The position numbers were made by a program, and so were the translations under genes. Of a stretch of 64,000 nt of DNA, positions 1 to 9,006 are shown in pieces. The stretch is from Mycobacterium sp. shizuoka-1 (lineage in GTDB: Bacteria > Actinomycetota > Actinomycetes > Mycobacteriales > Mycobacteriaceae), in NCBI RefSeq assembly GCF_002723835.1, contig NZ_BEWG01000061.1:1-64000 (forward strand), written 5' to 3'. Each line of letters opens with the position of its first letter. Position 1 is the first letter of the stretch. Under the pieces are notes generated by a model. The model saw only the letters and a program-made list of their open reading frames with translations, had not been told where the DNA came from and did not search any database.

Positions 1-15
1 GGATAGGGAAAACAC

Positions 16-1293
16 GTGACCAGACACCTCGGTCCCGGTCCCGCCGACCGATCCGAAACCGAAACCACCGCAACACCGGTGGCAGCCAAACCCGGCCAAA
101 GCTTCGGCGCCCGCAACTATGCGCGCCCGCTGGCGGGCGGTCTGACCGTCTTGGCCATCGCCACGATCGTCGCCGTCGCCGCCGGACTCTTCCGCGGGGA
201 TTTCGCCAAAAGCGTTCCGGTCACCGTGATCTCCGACCGCGCCGGCCTGGTGATGAACCCCGACGCCAAAGTCAAGCTCCATGGCGCCCAAGTCGGCAAA
301 GTAGCGTCGATCGACTCGCTACCGGATGGGCGAGCCGCTCTGCACCTGGCGATCGACCCGGCCAAGGTCCGTATCATCCCGGCCAACGTCGATGCCGATA
401 TCACCTCCTCGACGGTGTTCGGTGCGAAGTTCGTCGAACTACGCACGCCGTCATCACCTGTGGCGCAACGGGTGCAGCCCGGACAGGTGATCGAGGGGCA
501 CCACGTGACCGTCGAGATCAACACCGTCTTCGAGCAATTGGTTGCTGTCCTCTCCCAGATCGATCCCGTCAAGCTCAATCAGACATTGGGCGCGATCGCG
601 AAATCATTGAGCGGGCGCGGCGACAAGCTAGGCCAGACCCTGGTCGATCTCGATTCCGCCCTGGCGACGATCAACCCCAGTTTGGACACCATCAGCCACG
701 AGATCGCCGTGGCTCCAGCTGTGCTCGACGCCTACGCGGACGCCGCACCGGACCTGGTCAAAGCCGTCGGCGCGGCGACGAAGATCAGCGACACGATCGT
801 CGACCAGGAACACAATCTCGACACCCTGCTCATCAGCGCGATCGGCTTCGCCGACATCGGCACGGAGGTGCTGAGCGAGAATCGGCGACCGTTGACCGAC
901 CTCGTCGGTCTTCTGGTCCCGACACTGGATCTGACCAACAGTTACAACGCGGCGCTCACCTGCGGGCTGGAGGGCATGTATCCGCTGGCGACCGGGCCGG
1001 GCACCGCGCAGCCAGGAGTCATGCTGCTCGACTCGTTCTTCTTGGGCCGCGAGCGTTACCGGTACCCGGCCAACCTGCCGAAGGTCGCCGCCAAGGGCGG
1101 ACCGCAGTGCGCCGACCTGCCCGCGGTGGGGTTTGAGCAACGGCCCCCCTATGTGGTCACCGATATCGGCGCCAACCAGGCCCAGTACGGAAACCAGGGG
1201 ATCCTGCTGAACTCCGACGGCCTCAAGCAGGCCCTGTTCGGCCCGATCGACGGGCCACCACGCAACGCCACACAGATCGGGATGCCGGGATGA
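16..1293 (+). CDS. mceA: MCE family protein, MceA position
   Basis: First of six consecutive Mce proteins (425 aa, GTG start). Mce proteins form the periplasmic lipid/steroid-shuttling part of Mce import complexes with YrbE permeases and the MceG ATPase. Visible here: a 35-residue N-terminal tail, one transmembrane segment (about residues 38-60), then the MCE domain (about 65-150, with the GLVMNPDAKVKLHGAQVGKV stretch) and a long helical region followed by a Cys-containing C-terminus. The stop overlaps the next ATG by 4 bases (ATGA), which places it in the operon. The yrbE genes expected upstream are outside the window. Position A is assigned from gene order; which substrate class the operon serves is inferred only from the neighbouring steroid-type catabolic genes. 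Confidence 0.9.
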   Translation: MTRHLGPGPADRSETETTATPVAAKPGQSFGARNYARPLAGGLTVLAIATIVAVAAGLFRGDFAKSVPVTVISDRAGLVMNPDAKVKLHGAQVGKVASIDSLPDGRAALHLAIDPAKVRIIPANVDADITSSTVFGAKFVELRTPSSPVAQRVQPGQVIEGHHVTVEINTVFEQLVAVLSQIDPVKLNQTLGAIAKSLSGRGDKLGQTLVDLDSALATINPSLDTISHEIAVAPAVLDAYADAAPDLVKAVGAATKISDTIVDQEHNLDTLLISAIGFADIGTEVLSENRRPLTDLVGLLVPTLDLTNSYNAALTCGLEGMYPLATGPGTAQPGVMLLDSFFLGRERYRYPANLPKVAAKGGPQCADLPAVGFEQRPPYVVTDIGANQAQYGNQGILLNSDGLKQALFGPIDGPPRNATQIGMPG

Positions 1294-2315
1294 CGGGCTT
1301 GTCGAAGACCATCGTCAAGATCAGCGTTTTCGGTGTGGTGATGATGCTGCTCACGGCTGCGCTGTTCGCGATTTTCGGTCAGTTCCGCAGTGGGTCGACC
1401 AACACGTACTCAGCTCTGTTCGCCGATGCGTCGCGATTGAAGTCAGGCGATTCGGTCCGCGTCGCCGGTGTGCGGGTCGGCACTGTCAGCGATGTCGCGC
1501 TGCAGGTCGACAACAAGGTCGTCGTGAAATTCGACGCCGATCGTGATGTGGTGCTGACCTCGGGGACCAAGGCGGTGGTCCGGTATCTGAACCTCGTCGG
1601 CGACCGCTATCTCGAACTGCTCATCAGTCCTGGCTCGGGCAAGGTGCAACCGCCGGGATCACGGATCCCGCTTGACCGGACCGAGCCCGCCCTTGACCTC
1701 GACCTTCTGCTCAGCGGCCTGAAACCCGTTGTTCAAGGCCTTGATCCGCAGGACGTCAACGCGCTGACCAACTCGTTGATCCAGATCCTGCAGGGTCAGG
1801 ACGGCAACATCGAGTCGCTGTTCGCCCGCACGTCGTCATTCACCAGCGCCTTGGCCGAGAACGGCAAGACCGTGCAGCAGCTGATCGACAACCTCAACAC
1901 GGTTGTCGCCACGATCAGCAAGGACGGCGAGCAGTTCTCCGGAGCCATCGACAAACTGGAGAAGCTGATCGGCCGTCTGACGGAAGACAAAGACCCGATC
2001 GGGGACGCCATCACCGCTCTCGACAACGGCACGGCCTCCCTCGCCGACCTCCTCACCCAGGCGCGTCCGCCGCTGAGCGGCAGTATCAACCAGCTGGGCC
2101 GGCTGGCGCCGCTGCTCGACCAGGACAAGGCGCGGCTCGACCTTGCCCTCCAGAAAGCGCCCGCCAACTACCGAAAACTGGTGCGGCTCGGGGCATATGG
2201 GAGCTGGCTCAATCAGTACCTGTGTGGCCTGTCAGTGCGGGTCACCGACCTGCAAGGCCAGACCGCCTACTTCCCCTGGATCGTTCAACACACTGGAAGG
2301 TGCGCCGAGCCGTAA
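1290..2315 (+). CDS. mceB: MCE family protein, MceB position
   Basis: Second Mce protein (341 aa), starting in an ATGA overlap with mceA. It has a short cytoplasmic N-terminus, one hydrophobic anchor (about residues 10-30), the MCE domain (about 38-115, containing SRLKSGDSVRVAGVRVGTV) and a helical tail ending in a conserved two-Cys C-terminus (QYLCGL...GRCAEP). Length is usual for MceB. It is expected to assemble with the other five Mce proteins in a hetero-hexameric tunnel across the periplasm; that is family knowledge, not visible in the sequence. Confidence 0.9.
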   Translation: MTGLSKTIVKISVFGVVMMLLTAALFAIFGQFRSGSTNTYSALFADASRLKSGDSVRVAGVRVGTVSDVALQVDNKVVVKFDADRDVVLTSGTKAVVRYLNLVGDRYLELLISPGSGKVQPPGSRIPLDRTEPALDLDLLLSGLKPVVQGLDPQDVNALTNSLIQILQGQDGNIESLFARTSSFTSALAENGKTVQQLIDNLNTVVATISKDGEQFSGAIDKLEKLIGRLTEDKDPIGDAITALDNGTASLADLLTQARPPLSGSINQLGRLAPLLDQDKARLDLALQKAPANYRKLVRLGAYGSWLNQYLCGLSVRVTDLQGQTAYFPWIVQHTGRCAEP

Positions 2316-3412
2316 TGCTCAAATACCGTGGATCTTCGCTGATCCGGGCAGGCTTCATCGGCCTGGTCTCGATCATTCTGGTCATCGTCGTCGGGTTGCA
2401 GCCCGAACGAATGATGACGTGGGCAACTGCGATCCGGCATCAGGCGGTATTCGCCGAGGCAGGTGGTCTCACAGCGGGCAACGACGTCGTCGTCGCCGGG
2501 ATCAAGGTGGGGACCGTCTCCGAGGTGTCGCTGATGCGCGGCGACGCCTTGGTGACTTTTATGGTCAACGGCACGGTACGGCTCGGCTCGGAGACCACCG
2601 CGCATATCCGCACGGGCACGTTGCTGGGACAACGGATCTTGACTCTCGAGCCCAGCGGGTCTGGAAAGCTGCGGTCGTCTGAGATAATTCCGCTGTCGCG
2701 CACCGGATCTCCGTATTCGCTCACCGATTCGGTGAATGAATTCACCGCCAACACGGCCGACACCAACACGGCAAGCCTGAATCAGGCCCTGGATACCTTG
2801 TCCGACACCCTTGATCGCGTCACCCCGCAACTGGGCCCGACATTCGACGGCGTGAGCACGCTGTCGCGGATGCTCAACGAACGCAACGATTCGCTGACGG
2901 AATTACTCGACAGCGCCGCAAAGGTGACCGGCGTTCTCTCGGAGCGCAGTGAGCAGGTGAACACCTTGCTGCTCAACGCCAACGACCTGTTCGGTGTGCT
3001 GGATCAGCGGCGCTACGCGCTGGTCAATCTGCTCACCAACACCTCCGCGCTGTCGAAGCAGATCAGCGGGATGGTGCACGACAACGAGAAGACTTTGGCT
3101 CCCGCACTAGAGAAACTGAATTCAGTCACCGCCATGCTGCAGAAGAACAATGACAATATCGTCAAAGCGCTCAATGGGTTGGCGAAGTACCAGCTGACCC
3201 AGGCGGAGGCCGTCAACAACGGTTTCTACTACAACGCCTTCGTCGGCAACTTGTTGCCGGCTCAAACCCTGCAACCGTTCCTCGACTACGCGCTGGGCTT
3301 CCGGCGCGGCGCCGATGCGGGGCAGCCCGCCGACAACGCAGGACCTCGGGCGGAATTTCCGTTCCCCCGCAACGGGATACCTCAGCCCGCTCAGCGATGG
3401 GGGCAGCCATGA
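2315..3412 (+). CDS. mceC: MCE family protein, MceC position
   Basis: Third Mce protein, 365 aa from the ATG at 2315, which shares one base with the mceB stop (TAATG). An in-frame start at 2222 would add 31 residues that lie inside mceB and precede the membrane anchor, so I rejected it. Features: N-terminal anchor (about residues 10-28), MCE domain (about 38-110, GGLTAGNDVVVAGIKVGTV), then long amphipathic helices and a Pro-rich end. Translational coupling with both neighbours indicates co-expression. Confidence 0.9.
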   Translation: MLKYRGSSLIRAGFIGLVSIILVIVVGLQPERMMTWATAIRHQAVFAEAGGLTAGNDVVVAGIKVGTVSEVSLMRGDALVTFMVNGTVRLGSETTAHIRTGTLLGQRILTLEPSGSGKLRSSEIIPLSRTGSPYSLTDSVNEFTANTADTNTASLNQALDTLSDTLDRVTPQLGPTFDGVSTLSRMLNERNDSLTELLDSAAKVTGVLSERSEQVNTLLLNANDLFGVLDQRRYALVNLLTNTSALSKQISGMVHDNEKTLAPALEKLNSVTAMLQKNNDNIVKALNGLAKYQLTQAEAVNNGFYYNAFVGNLLPAQTLQPFLDYALGFRRGADAGQPADNAGPRAEFPFPRNGIPQPAQRWGQP

Positions 3413-4875
3413 CATCTCGCAAGCGGCTGACTGCCGGCGCCGCAGTTCTCCTGACCGTGTTGCTGGCCGCCGGGGCAGCGGTGGTGGCACACCTGTCGGT
3501 TGCCAGGCCGACCACGATCACTGCCTACTTCACCAGCGTGACCGCGATCTACCCCGGCGACGACATCCGGGTGTCCGGCGTCAAGGTCGGCACCATCACA
3601 TCGATTCAGGCGGAGCCGGCACAGGCCAAGGTGGTCTTCGACATCGACCATGGGGTGTCGATTCCGGCCGATGCGAAGGCGATCATCGTTGCGCAGAACC
3701 TCGTCGGTGCGCGGTTCGTGCAACTCGCGCCTGCCTACCGCGGCACCGGTCCCACCATGGGCGACGGCGCGGTGATCGGCTTGGATCGCACGGCGATTCC
3801 GGTGGAATGGGACGAGGTGAAGACCCAGTTGATGCGTCTGGCCACCGATCTCGGCCCGGCCAACGATGCCTCCACCACGTCGGTCGCGCGATTCATCGAC
3901 ACCGCCGCCACGGCGCTCGACGGCAACGGTGACAAACTCCGGCAGACCATCGCCCAGCTCGCCGGCATCAGCCGCATCCTGGCCAACCGCAGCGGCAACA
4001 TCGCCGACATCGTCAAGAATCTGCAGACGTTCGTCACCGCCCTGCGCGACAGCAACACCCAGATCGTCCAGTTCCAGAACCGGCTGGCAAGTGTGAGCAG
4101 CGTCGTGGACGGCAGCCGTTCGGATCTGGACGCCGCCCTGAGGGACCTGTCGAGCGCCGTGGTCGACGTCCAGCGGTTCATCGCAGGCAGCCGTGACCAG
4201 ACTGCCGAACAGGTTCAGCGGCTCGGCGACGTCACCCGCAAGGTCGCCGACAACAAGACGGCGTTGGAGAACGTGCTCCACGTGGCGCCCAACGCGATCG
4301 GCAACAGCTACAACATCTACAACCCCGACACCGGCAGCGGTATCGGTGCGTTCGCATTGGCGAACTTCTCCAACCCTGTTCAGGTGGTCTGCTCGGCCAT
4401 CGGGGCGGTCAGCAATGCCACTGCATCAGAGACCGGCAAGACGTGTGCGCAGTACCTCGGGCCCGCGTTGCGCTTGCTGAACTTCAACTATCTGCCGTTC
4501 CCATTCAACGCCTACCTGGGTAAGTCACCGAGCCCGGAAAACCTGGTCTACTCCGAGCCGCAACTGGCACCGGGCGGTTCGGGGGCGTCGGTGCCGCCCG
4601 CCGAGATCCCGCCGAGTGTGTCGGCCTACACCGGATACAACGGCGATGTGCCCGCGCCGCCGGGATGGGACAGCCCAACCGGCCCGGCGGGGGCGTACGC
4701 ACCCAACGGTCTGCCGGCCGATCCCCAGCCGGCGCTGTATCCGGGCGCACCGGTCCCACCGGGCGTGGTGTCCTCACCTGCGGCACCGCCTCCGTCGAAC
4801 CTGGAGGGCATGTTGCTCCCAGCCGAAGCCGTCCCGGCGCCGTCGCAATCCGTTGAAGGGACGCCGCCGTCATGA
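3409..4875 (+). CDS. mceD: MCE family protein, MceD position
   Basis: Fourth Mce protein, 488 aa from the ATG at 3409 (ATGA overlap with mceC). A second in-frame ATG at 3397 is possible but breaks the overlap pattern. An N-terminal anchor (about residues 8-28) is followed by the MCE domain (about 35-115, YPGDDIRVSGVKVGTI), a helical region with repeated heptad-like Leu/Ile spacing, and a Pro/Gly/Ala-rich tail of roughly 110 residues. The disordered Pro-rich C-terminus is typical of MceD and is thought to extend towards the outer envelope. Confidence 0.9.
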   Translation: MTSRKRLTAGAAVLLTVLLAAGAAVVAHLSVARPTTITAYFTSVTAIYPGDDIRVSGVKVGTITSIQAEPAQAKVVFDIDHGVSIPADAKAIIVAQNLVGARFVQLAPAYRGTGPTMGDGAVIGLDRTAIPVEWDEVKTQLMRLATDLGPANDASTTSVARFIDTAATALDGNGDKLRQTIAQLAGISRILANRSGNIADIVKNLQTFVTALRDSNTQIVQFQNRLASVSSVVDGSRSDLDAALRDLSSAVVDVQRFIAGSRDQTAEQVQRLGDVTRKVADNKTALENVLHVAPNAIGNSYNIYNPDTGSGIGAFALANFSNPVQVVCSAIGAVSNATASETGKTCAQYLGPALRLLNFNYLPFPFNAYLGKSPSPENLVYSEPQLAPGGSGASVPPAEIPPSVSAYTGYNGDVPAPPGWDSPTGPAGAYAPNGLPADPQPALYPGAPVPPGVVSSPAAPPPSNLEGMLLPAEAVPAPSQSVEGTPPS

Positions 4876-6089
4876 CTCGGAATCATTCGCTACATCGGGT
4901 CGTGGTGGTGGCATCCTGTATCGCGGTCAGCGTGAGCGGGTGCGCATTCGGCGGACTCAACAGCCAGCCCCTGCCGGGCACCGCAGGCCGAGGATCCGGG
5001 GCGACGACCTACCACGTGGAGCTGGCCAACGTCGGCACTCTGGAGTCGAATTCACCGGTGCTCATCGGCGATGTCGTCGTCGGCAGCGTCGGCAAGATGC
5101 GGGCGCGTGACGGGCACGCCGACGTCGAGGTGTCGGTCAATCCCGGAGTCGTCGTGCCAGCCAACGCGGTGGCCGTCGTCGGGCAGACCAGCCTGCTGGG
5201 GTCGATGCATCTCGCCCTGAACCCGCCACTTGGCCAGGGGCCGGCCGGCATCCTGGCGCCGGGCGCCACCCTCGGACTCAACCGTTCATCGACCTACCCG
5301 TCGACCGAGCAAACCCTGTCGGCGTTGTCGGTGGTTGTCAACGGGGGAGGGCTGGGCCAGATCGGCGACATCGTCCACGAATTCAACACCGCGCTCCATG
5401 GTCGACAAGACCAGATTCGCGACTTGCTGACCCGGCTCAACGACTTCATCGGGATGCTCGCCGCCCAACGTGACAGCATCAACGCATCCATCACCTCGTT
5501 GAACCGTCTGGCCGATGTCTTCGCCGGCCAGCGCGATGTACTCACACAGGCGCTCAAGCGGATCCCACCCGCACTGGAGATCCTGATCAAGGAGCAGCCG
5601 AAGATCACGACCGCACTAAAGAAGTTCCGCACCTTCAGTGATCTGGCGACCGGCCTGATCACCGATACTCAGGCGGATTTGGTACGCGACTTGACGAACC
5701 TGGAACCGACGCTGCGGGCACTGGCGGACGTGGGACCCAAGCTCGACACGATCTTGGCCTACGCCACGACGTTCCCGTACACGCAGAACTTCATCGACCG
5801 TGCCATCCGCGGCGACTACATGAACCAGTTCATCGTCTTCGACTTCACCATCCCGCGGCTCAAACGAACCCTGTTCCTGGGCACCCGGTGGGGCCAGGAA
5901 GGCGCCAAACTGGTTCCCGCACCGGGTGACCCGTGGTACGCGACCTACACCTACGATCCGCTCAATGCGCCGCTGACTCCCGCACCGACAGATGTTGCGC
6001 CGATTCCGCCATTGGTCGATTCCGGGCCCGAGGCGTCGGCCGCCGGTGCCGAGTCAGCCCCCGCGCCGCACGACGAGGGTGGTCAGTGA
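4872..6089 (+). CDS. mceE: MCE family lipoprotein, MceE position
   Basis: Fifth Mce protein (405 aa), ATGA-coupled to mceD. It is the lipoprotein member: a hydrophobic signal ends in a lipobox V21-S22-G23-C24, so Cys24 should be lipidated. The MCE domain follows (about residues 45-120), then a helical region and a Pro/Ala-rich tail. MceE/Lpr proteins sit at the same position in every mce operon (LprK and LprN in M. tuberculosis), which confirms the assignment. Confidence 0.9.
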   Translation: MTRNHSLHRVVVVASCIAVSVSGCAFGGLNSQPLPGTAGRGSGATTYHVELANVGTLESNSPVLIGDVVVGSVGKMRARDGHADVEVSVNPGVVVPANAVAVVGQTSLLGSMHLALNPPLGQGPAGILAPGATLGLNRSSTYPSTEQTLSALSVVVNGGGLGQIGDIVHEFNTALHGRQDQIRDLLTRLNDFIGMLAAQRDSINASITSLNRLADVFAGQRDVLTQALKRIPPALEILIKEQPKITTALKKFRTFSDLATGLITDTQADLVRDLTNLEPTLRALADVGPKLDTILAYATTFPYTQNFIDRAIRGDYMNQFIVFDFTIPRLKRTLFLGTRWGQEGAKLVPAPGDPWYATYTYDPLNAPLTPAPTDVAPIPPLVDSGPEASAAGAESAPAPHDEGGQ

Positions 6090-7600
6090 TGTTGACCCGC
6101 TTCATCCGCAATCAGCTCATCATCTTCACGATCGCCTCGATCGTCGCAATCGCGATGATGCTGACGATGTACCTTCAGGTCCCGACACTGCTGGGAATCG
6201 GCAAGATGACGGTGACGCTGGAGATGGCCGAAACCGGTGGGCTGTACCGATTCTCGAATGTGACCTATCGCGGTGTCCAGCTGGGCAAGGTCACCGACGT
6301 GCAGGCCACCGAGCAGGGTGCCGAAGCGACGTTGATGCTCGACACCTCACCGAAGGTACCTTCCGATGTACAGGCGCGGGTGCTCAGCGTGTCGGCGGTC
6401 GGCGAGCAGTACGTCGATCTCGTCCCGCGTAGCGATTCGGGGACGTACCTGCACGACGGTTCGGTGATACCGGCCGCCAACGTCACCGTTCCGCAGGCCG
6501 TCGGCCCGATGCTCGATCAAGCCAGTGAGCTTTTGAAGAGCATCCCCCAACACCGGCTCGGGGATCTGCTCGACAACTCGTTCGAGGGATTGAACGGAGC
6601 AGCCGATGATCTGAGCACACTGATGGACTCGTCCTCGCGCCTTACCGCCGATTTCAACGGCACCGCCGGTCAGCTTCGCAGCCTGGCGGACGACGGCCGC
6701 CCACTGCTGGATGGCCAGCTGGCGTCCGCCGACGCCATTCGGACATGGGCGCACAGTGTCGCCGGCGTCACCGAACAGCTGGCCGACAACGACCCGCAGG
6801 TGCGCGGTCTGTTGACCAACGGCCCCGGTGCGGCCGACGAGGCCTCCCGGCTGCTCACCCAGATCAAACCAACGCTGCCGGTGCTGTTGGCAAACCTCAC
6901 CACCATCAGCCAGGTGGCGGTCACCTATCACGCGTCGCTGGAGCAGTTGCTGGTCCTGCTGCCGCCCAACATTGCGGCCACCCAGTCGATGGGCGGTGGG
7001 CCTCGTAATCCCACCGGCATGTCGCTGGGCGACTTCACGGTGGTGATGAACGATCCCCCCGCGTGCAGCGTGGGTTTCCTGCCGCCGAGTTCGTGGCGGT
7101 CGCCGGAGGACGTGTCCGATGTCGACACCCCAGACGGGCTGTATTGCAAGCTGCCCCAGGATTCCCCCATCGGCGTGCGGGGGGCACGCAACTACCCGTG
7201 CATGGGCAAGCCGGGCAAGCGCGCTCCCACCGTCGAGATCTGCAATAGCGACCAGCCGTACCAGCCGCTGGCGATGCGTCAACACGCGACCGGCCCTTAT
7301 CCGATCGATCCCAACCTGCTCGCGCAGGGCGTCCCGCCCGATGATCGCACCACGTTCCAGGACCAGATCTTCGGCCCGCAACAGGGCACTCCGCCGCCGC
7401 CGGCACCTGCCGACGGAGCGGTGCCTGTTGCGCCAAGCGGATTCACGCCCGCCGCGGTTTCGGGACCGTCGGTCGCGGTCACCCGCTACAACCCGAAGAC
7501 GGGGCAGTACGTCACGCCTGACGGTGCCGTGTTCCGGCAGCCAGAACTGGTCGATCCCAACGCGTCCCGGTCGTGGAAAGATTTGATGCCCACCGCGTGA
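6089..7600 (+). CDS. mceF: MCE family protein, MceF position
   Basis: Last Mce protein, 503 aa from the ATG at 6089, sharing one base with the mceE stop (TGATG). The longer frame back to 5933 would read through the mceE tail and was rejected. An anchor (about residues 8-28) is followed by the MCE domain (about 38-115, GGLYRFSNVTYRGVQLGKV), helices, and a C-terminal third with several Cys residues and Pro/Ala-rich repeats. It closes the operon; the next gene is convergent with only 30 bases between stops. No mce-associated (Mas) genes follow on this strand. Confidence 0.9.
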   Translation: MLTRFIRNQLIIFTIASIVAIAMMLTMYLQVPTLLGIGKMTVTLEMAETGGLYRFSNVTYRGVQLGKVTDVQATEQGAEATLMLDTSPKVPSDVQARVLSVSAVGEQYVDLVPRSDSGTYLHDGSVIPAANVTVPQAVGPMLDQASELLKSIPQHRLGDLLDNSFEGLNGAADDLSTLMDSSSRLTADFNGTAGQLRSLADDGRPLLDGQLASADAIRTWAHSVAGVTEQLADNDPQVRGLLTNGPGAADEASRLLTQIKPTLPVLLANLTTISQVAVTYHASLEQLLVLLPPNIAATQSMGGGPRNPTGMSLGDFTVVMNDPPACSVGFLPPSSWRSPEDVSDVDTPDGLYCKLPQDSPIGVRGARNYPCMGKPGKRAPTVEICNSDQPYQPLAMRQHATGPYPIDPNLLAQGVPPDDRTTFQDQIFGPQQGTPPPPAPADGAVPVAPSGFTPAAVSGPSVAVTRYNPKTGQYVTPDGAVFRQPELVDPNASRSWKDLMPTA

Positions 7601-7630
7601 GGCCCGCGCGCCGGCTCGTCGGCGACGCGG

Positions 7631-8143
7631 TCAGGGGTGCTTGACGAGCTTGAACGGCATATTGATGAACAGCGCGAGGCTGCGGCCGCAGGCGCCGCTG
7701 GGCCCGGTGGTCTGGTCCTCGCCGAGCAGAGTGGCCGAATGCGGGTCGCCGGCGTCGCCGCCGGGCGTCATGGGCTGAAACCAGAACACCTGGAATCCGT
7801 CGGCTGACGTTCCATCGGGGCACGGTTCCCAATTGGCCACCGTCCGTTTGACATACCACATCCCACCGGTCTGATAGATGGGCGCCGACCAGCCGGCATC
7901 GCTTGTCACGGTGCCGGTGCACTCGGTTGGATAGCTGCACTGGGTGGAGATCACCCAGGTGGACCGCACCGATTTCTCGTCATGGAAGACGTCGTTGGTT
8001 CTCGCCCATTCGCCGTTCGACGTGGCGGTGAAGGTGCCATTGAGACCCCAGTCGTCGGCCGCGTGGGCCGGAGCCGGGACGCTACCGCAGTACAGCGCGC
8101 CGACGGTGGCCAACCCCATTGTGACAGCGCTCAATCCACGCAT
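7631..8143 (-). CDS. Secreted protein of unknown function
   Basis: A 170-aa protein with a Sec signal peptide (Ala/Val/Gly-rich core about residues 5-22, cleavage likely after AHA at about residue 29). The mature part is small, Trp-rich and contains four Cys (two in QCSYPTECTG, one in EPCPDG, one in GACGRS) that could form two disulphides. A GAGGAG ribosome-binding site lies directly upstream of the ATG. Similar small exported proteins are common in mycobacteria and lack an assigned role. It converges on mceF, so linkage to the Mce complex is positional only. Confidence 0.75.
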   Translation of the reverse strand: MRGLSAVTMGLATVGALYCGSVPAPAHAADDWGLNGTFTATSNGEWARTNDVFHDEKSVRSTWVISTQCSYPTECTGTVTSDAGWSAPIYQTGGMWYVKRTVANWEPCPDGTSADGFQVFWFQPMTPGGDAGDPHSATLLGEDQTTGPSGACGRSLALFINMPFKLVKHP

Positions 8144-8284
8144 GGTTCACTCCTCGATGCCGGTTCGTGCTGTGCCAGAGGCATGCCGCGCGAAGCTAAC
8201 ACCGCCGCAGTGCCGGATTCTCGGCGTGGTCCACTCAACGGACGATCAGGTGACGGCGACGATCGGGCGAGGAGCGCCTTGTGA

Positions 8285-8908
8285 CTACCGGGCCTGCACA
8301 GCGGGTCGCTTCGGGCGGATGAACACCCCGCGCGCGTGCACGGTGACCACGCCGTCGCCGTCAGCGATATGGCCTTCGGCGAATGTTTTGATGCCGTCGT
8401 GGCGATCGACCCGGGCCTCGGCGTGCAGACGGCCGAGCCGAGTCGGGTGCACATACCGAACGGTGAGCGTGCCGGTGAAAGCCGGCCTGCCCGGCTGATG
8501 TGCGGTGGCGCCGAGCAGATGATCGAGGATCAGGGCGCATACGCCGCCGTGTACATGACCCGCAGGGCCTTCGTAGGCAGCACCCAAGTCGACGTCGGTG
8601 TACACCGAGCCGTCGTCACGGTGGTGGATGACGAGCGGGGGAGCGACCGGGTTACGAAGGCCGGTCACGACGTTTCCCCAGGCGACCGTGCCTCCGCCAG
8701 TGGTGGGCTGCACACCGAAGGGTCCTCTGCTCTGTCGAGCAGCAAGCAGCTCGGTGGCTTGCTCGACCAGAGCACGCGCTCGCGAGACCGTCTGGTCGTC
8801 GGCTTCGGTACGGATTGTGGCGTCGATGAGGTGCTGAACCGAACGTGTCAGCGGCGCGAACACGGTTTCGCCTCGTTCGACGTCGACGGTTCGGATGTCG
8901 TTGCCCAT
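8285..8908 (-). CDS. PaaI-type hotdog acyl-CoA thioesterase
   Basis: A 207-aa protein whose C-terminal half (about residues 100-200) matches the single-hotdog PaaI/4HBT thioesterase family. The signature GHVHGGVCALILDHLLG gives the active-site helix, and TGTLTVRYVHPTRLG gives the following strand. The N-terminal 90 residues are the extension common in actinobacterial members. It would hydrolyse acyl-CoA thioesters, releasing CoA from dead-end intermediates. It is divergent from the PadR gene; the 98-base gap holds one copy of the island palindrome centred 50 bases upstream of this ATG. Confidence 0.85.
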   Translation of the reverse strand: MGNDIRTVDVERGETVFAPLTRSVQHLIDATIRTEADDQTVSRARALVEQATELLAARQSRGPFGVQPTTGGGTVAWGNVVTGLRNPVAPPLVIHHRDDGSVYTDVDLGAAYEGPAGHVHGGVCALILDHLLGATAHQPGRPAFTGTLTVRYVHPTRLGRLHAEARVDRHDGIKTFAEGHIADGDGVVTVHARGVFIRPKRPAVQAR

Positions 8909-8950
8909 GTGTCCACTGTGCCCGGCGAAGCTCGCAGTGCATCTGCGGTA

Positions 8951-8965
8951 TCCCGACGAGCGGTC
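8951..8965. promoter_or_regulatory. Island palindrome, copy 1 (thioesterase/PadR)
   Basis: TCCCGACGAGCGGTC matches 11 of 15 positions of the best copy at 13684. Its centre is 50 bases from the thioesterase start and 49 from the PadR start, so one site sits midway between two divergent genes. Confidence 0.55.
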
Positions 8966-8994
8966 GGCAACCGCACACCGGTGACCTGGGTTGA

Positions 8995-9000
8995 TACCCT
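8995..9000 (+). promoter_or_regulatory. Putative -10 element for leaderless PadR gene
   Basis: TACCCT fits the mycobacterial TANNNT -10 pattern and ends six bases before the GTG at 9007, so transcription would start at the start codon. No ribosome-binding site is visible before that GTG, in agreement. Confidence 0.5.
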
Positions 9001-9006
9001 TGCTCC

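Noticed and set aside
2222..2314. Early start for mceC
   Set aside because: It lies inside mceB and adds residues before the membrane anchor; the TAATG junction at 2315 fits the operon.
8158..8260. Possible island palindrome in the gap upstream of the secreted protein
   Set aside because: The best stretch matches only about 8 of 15 positions, no better than chance in this base composition.
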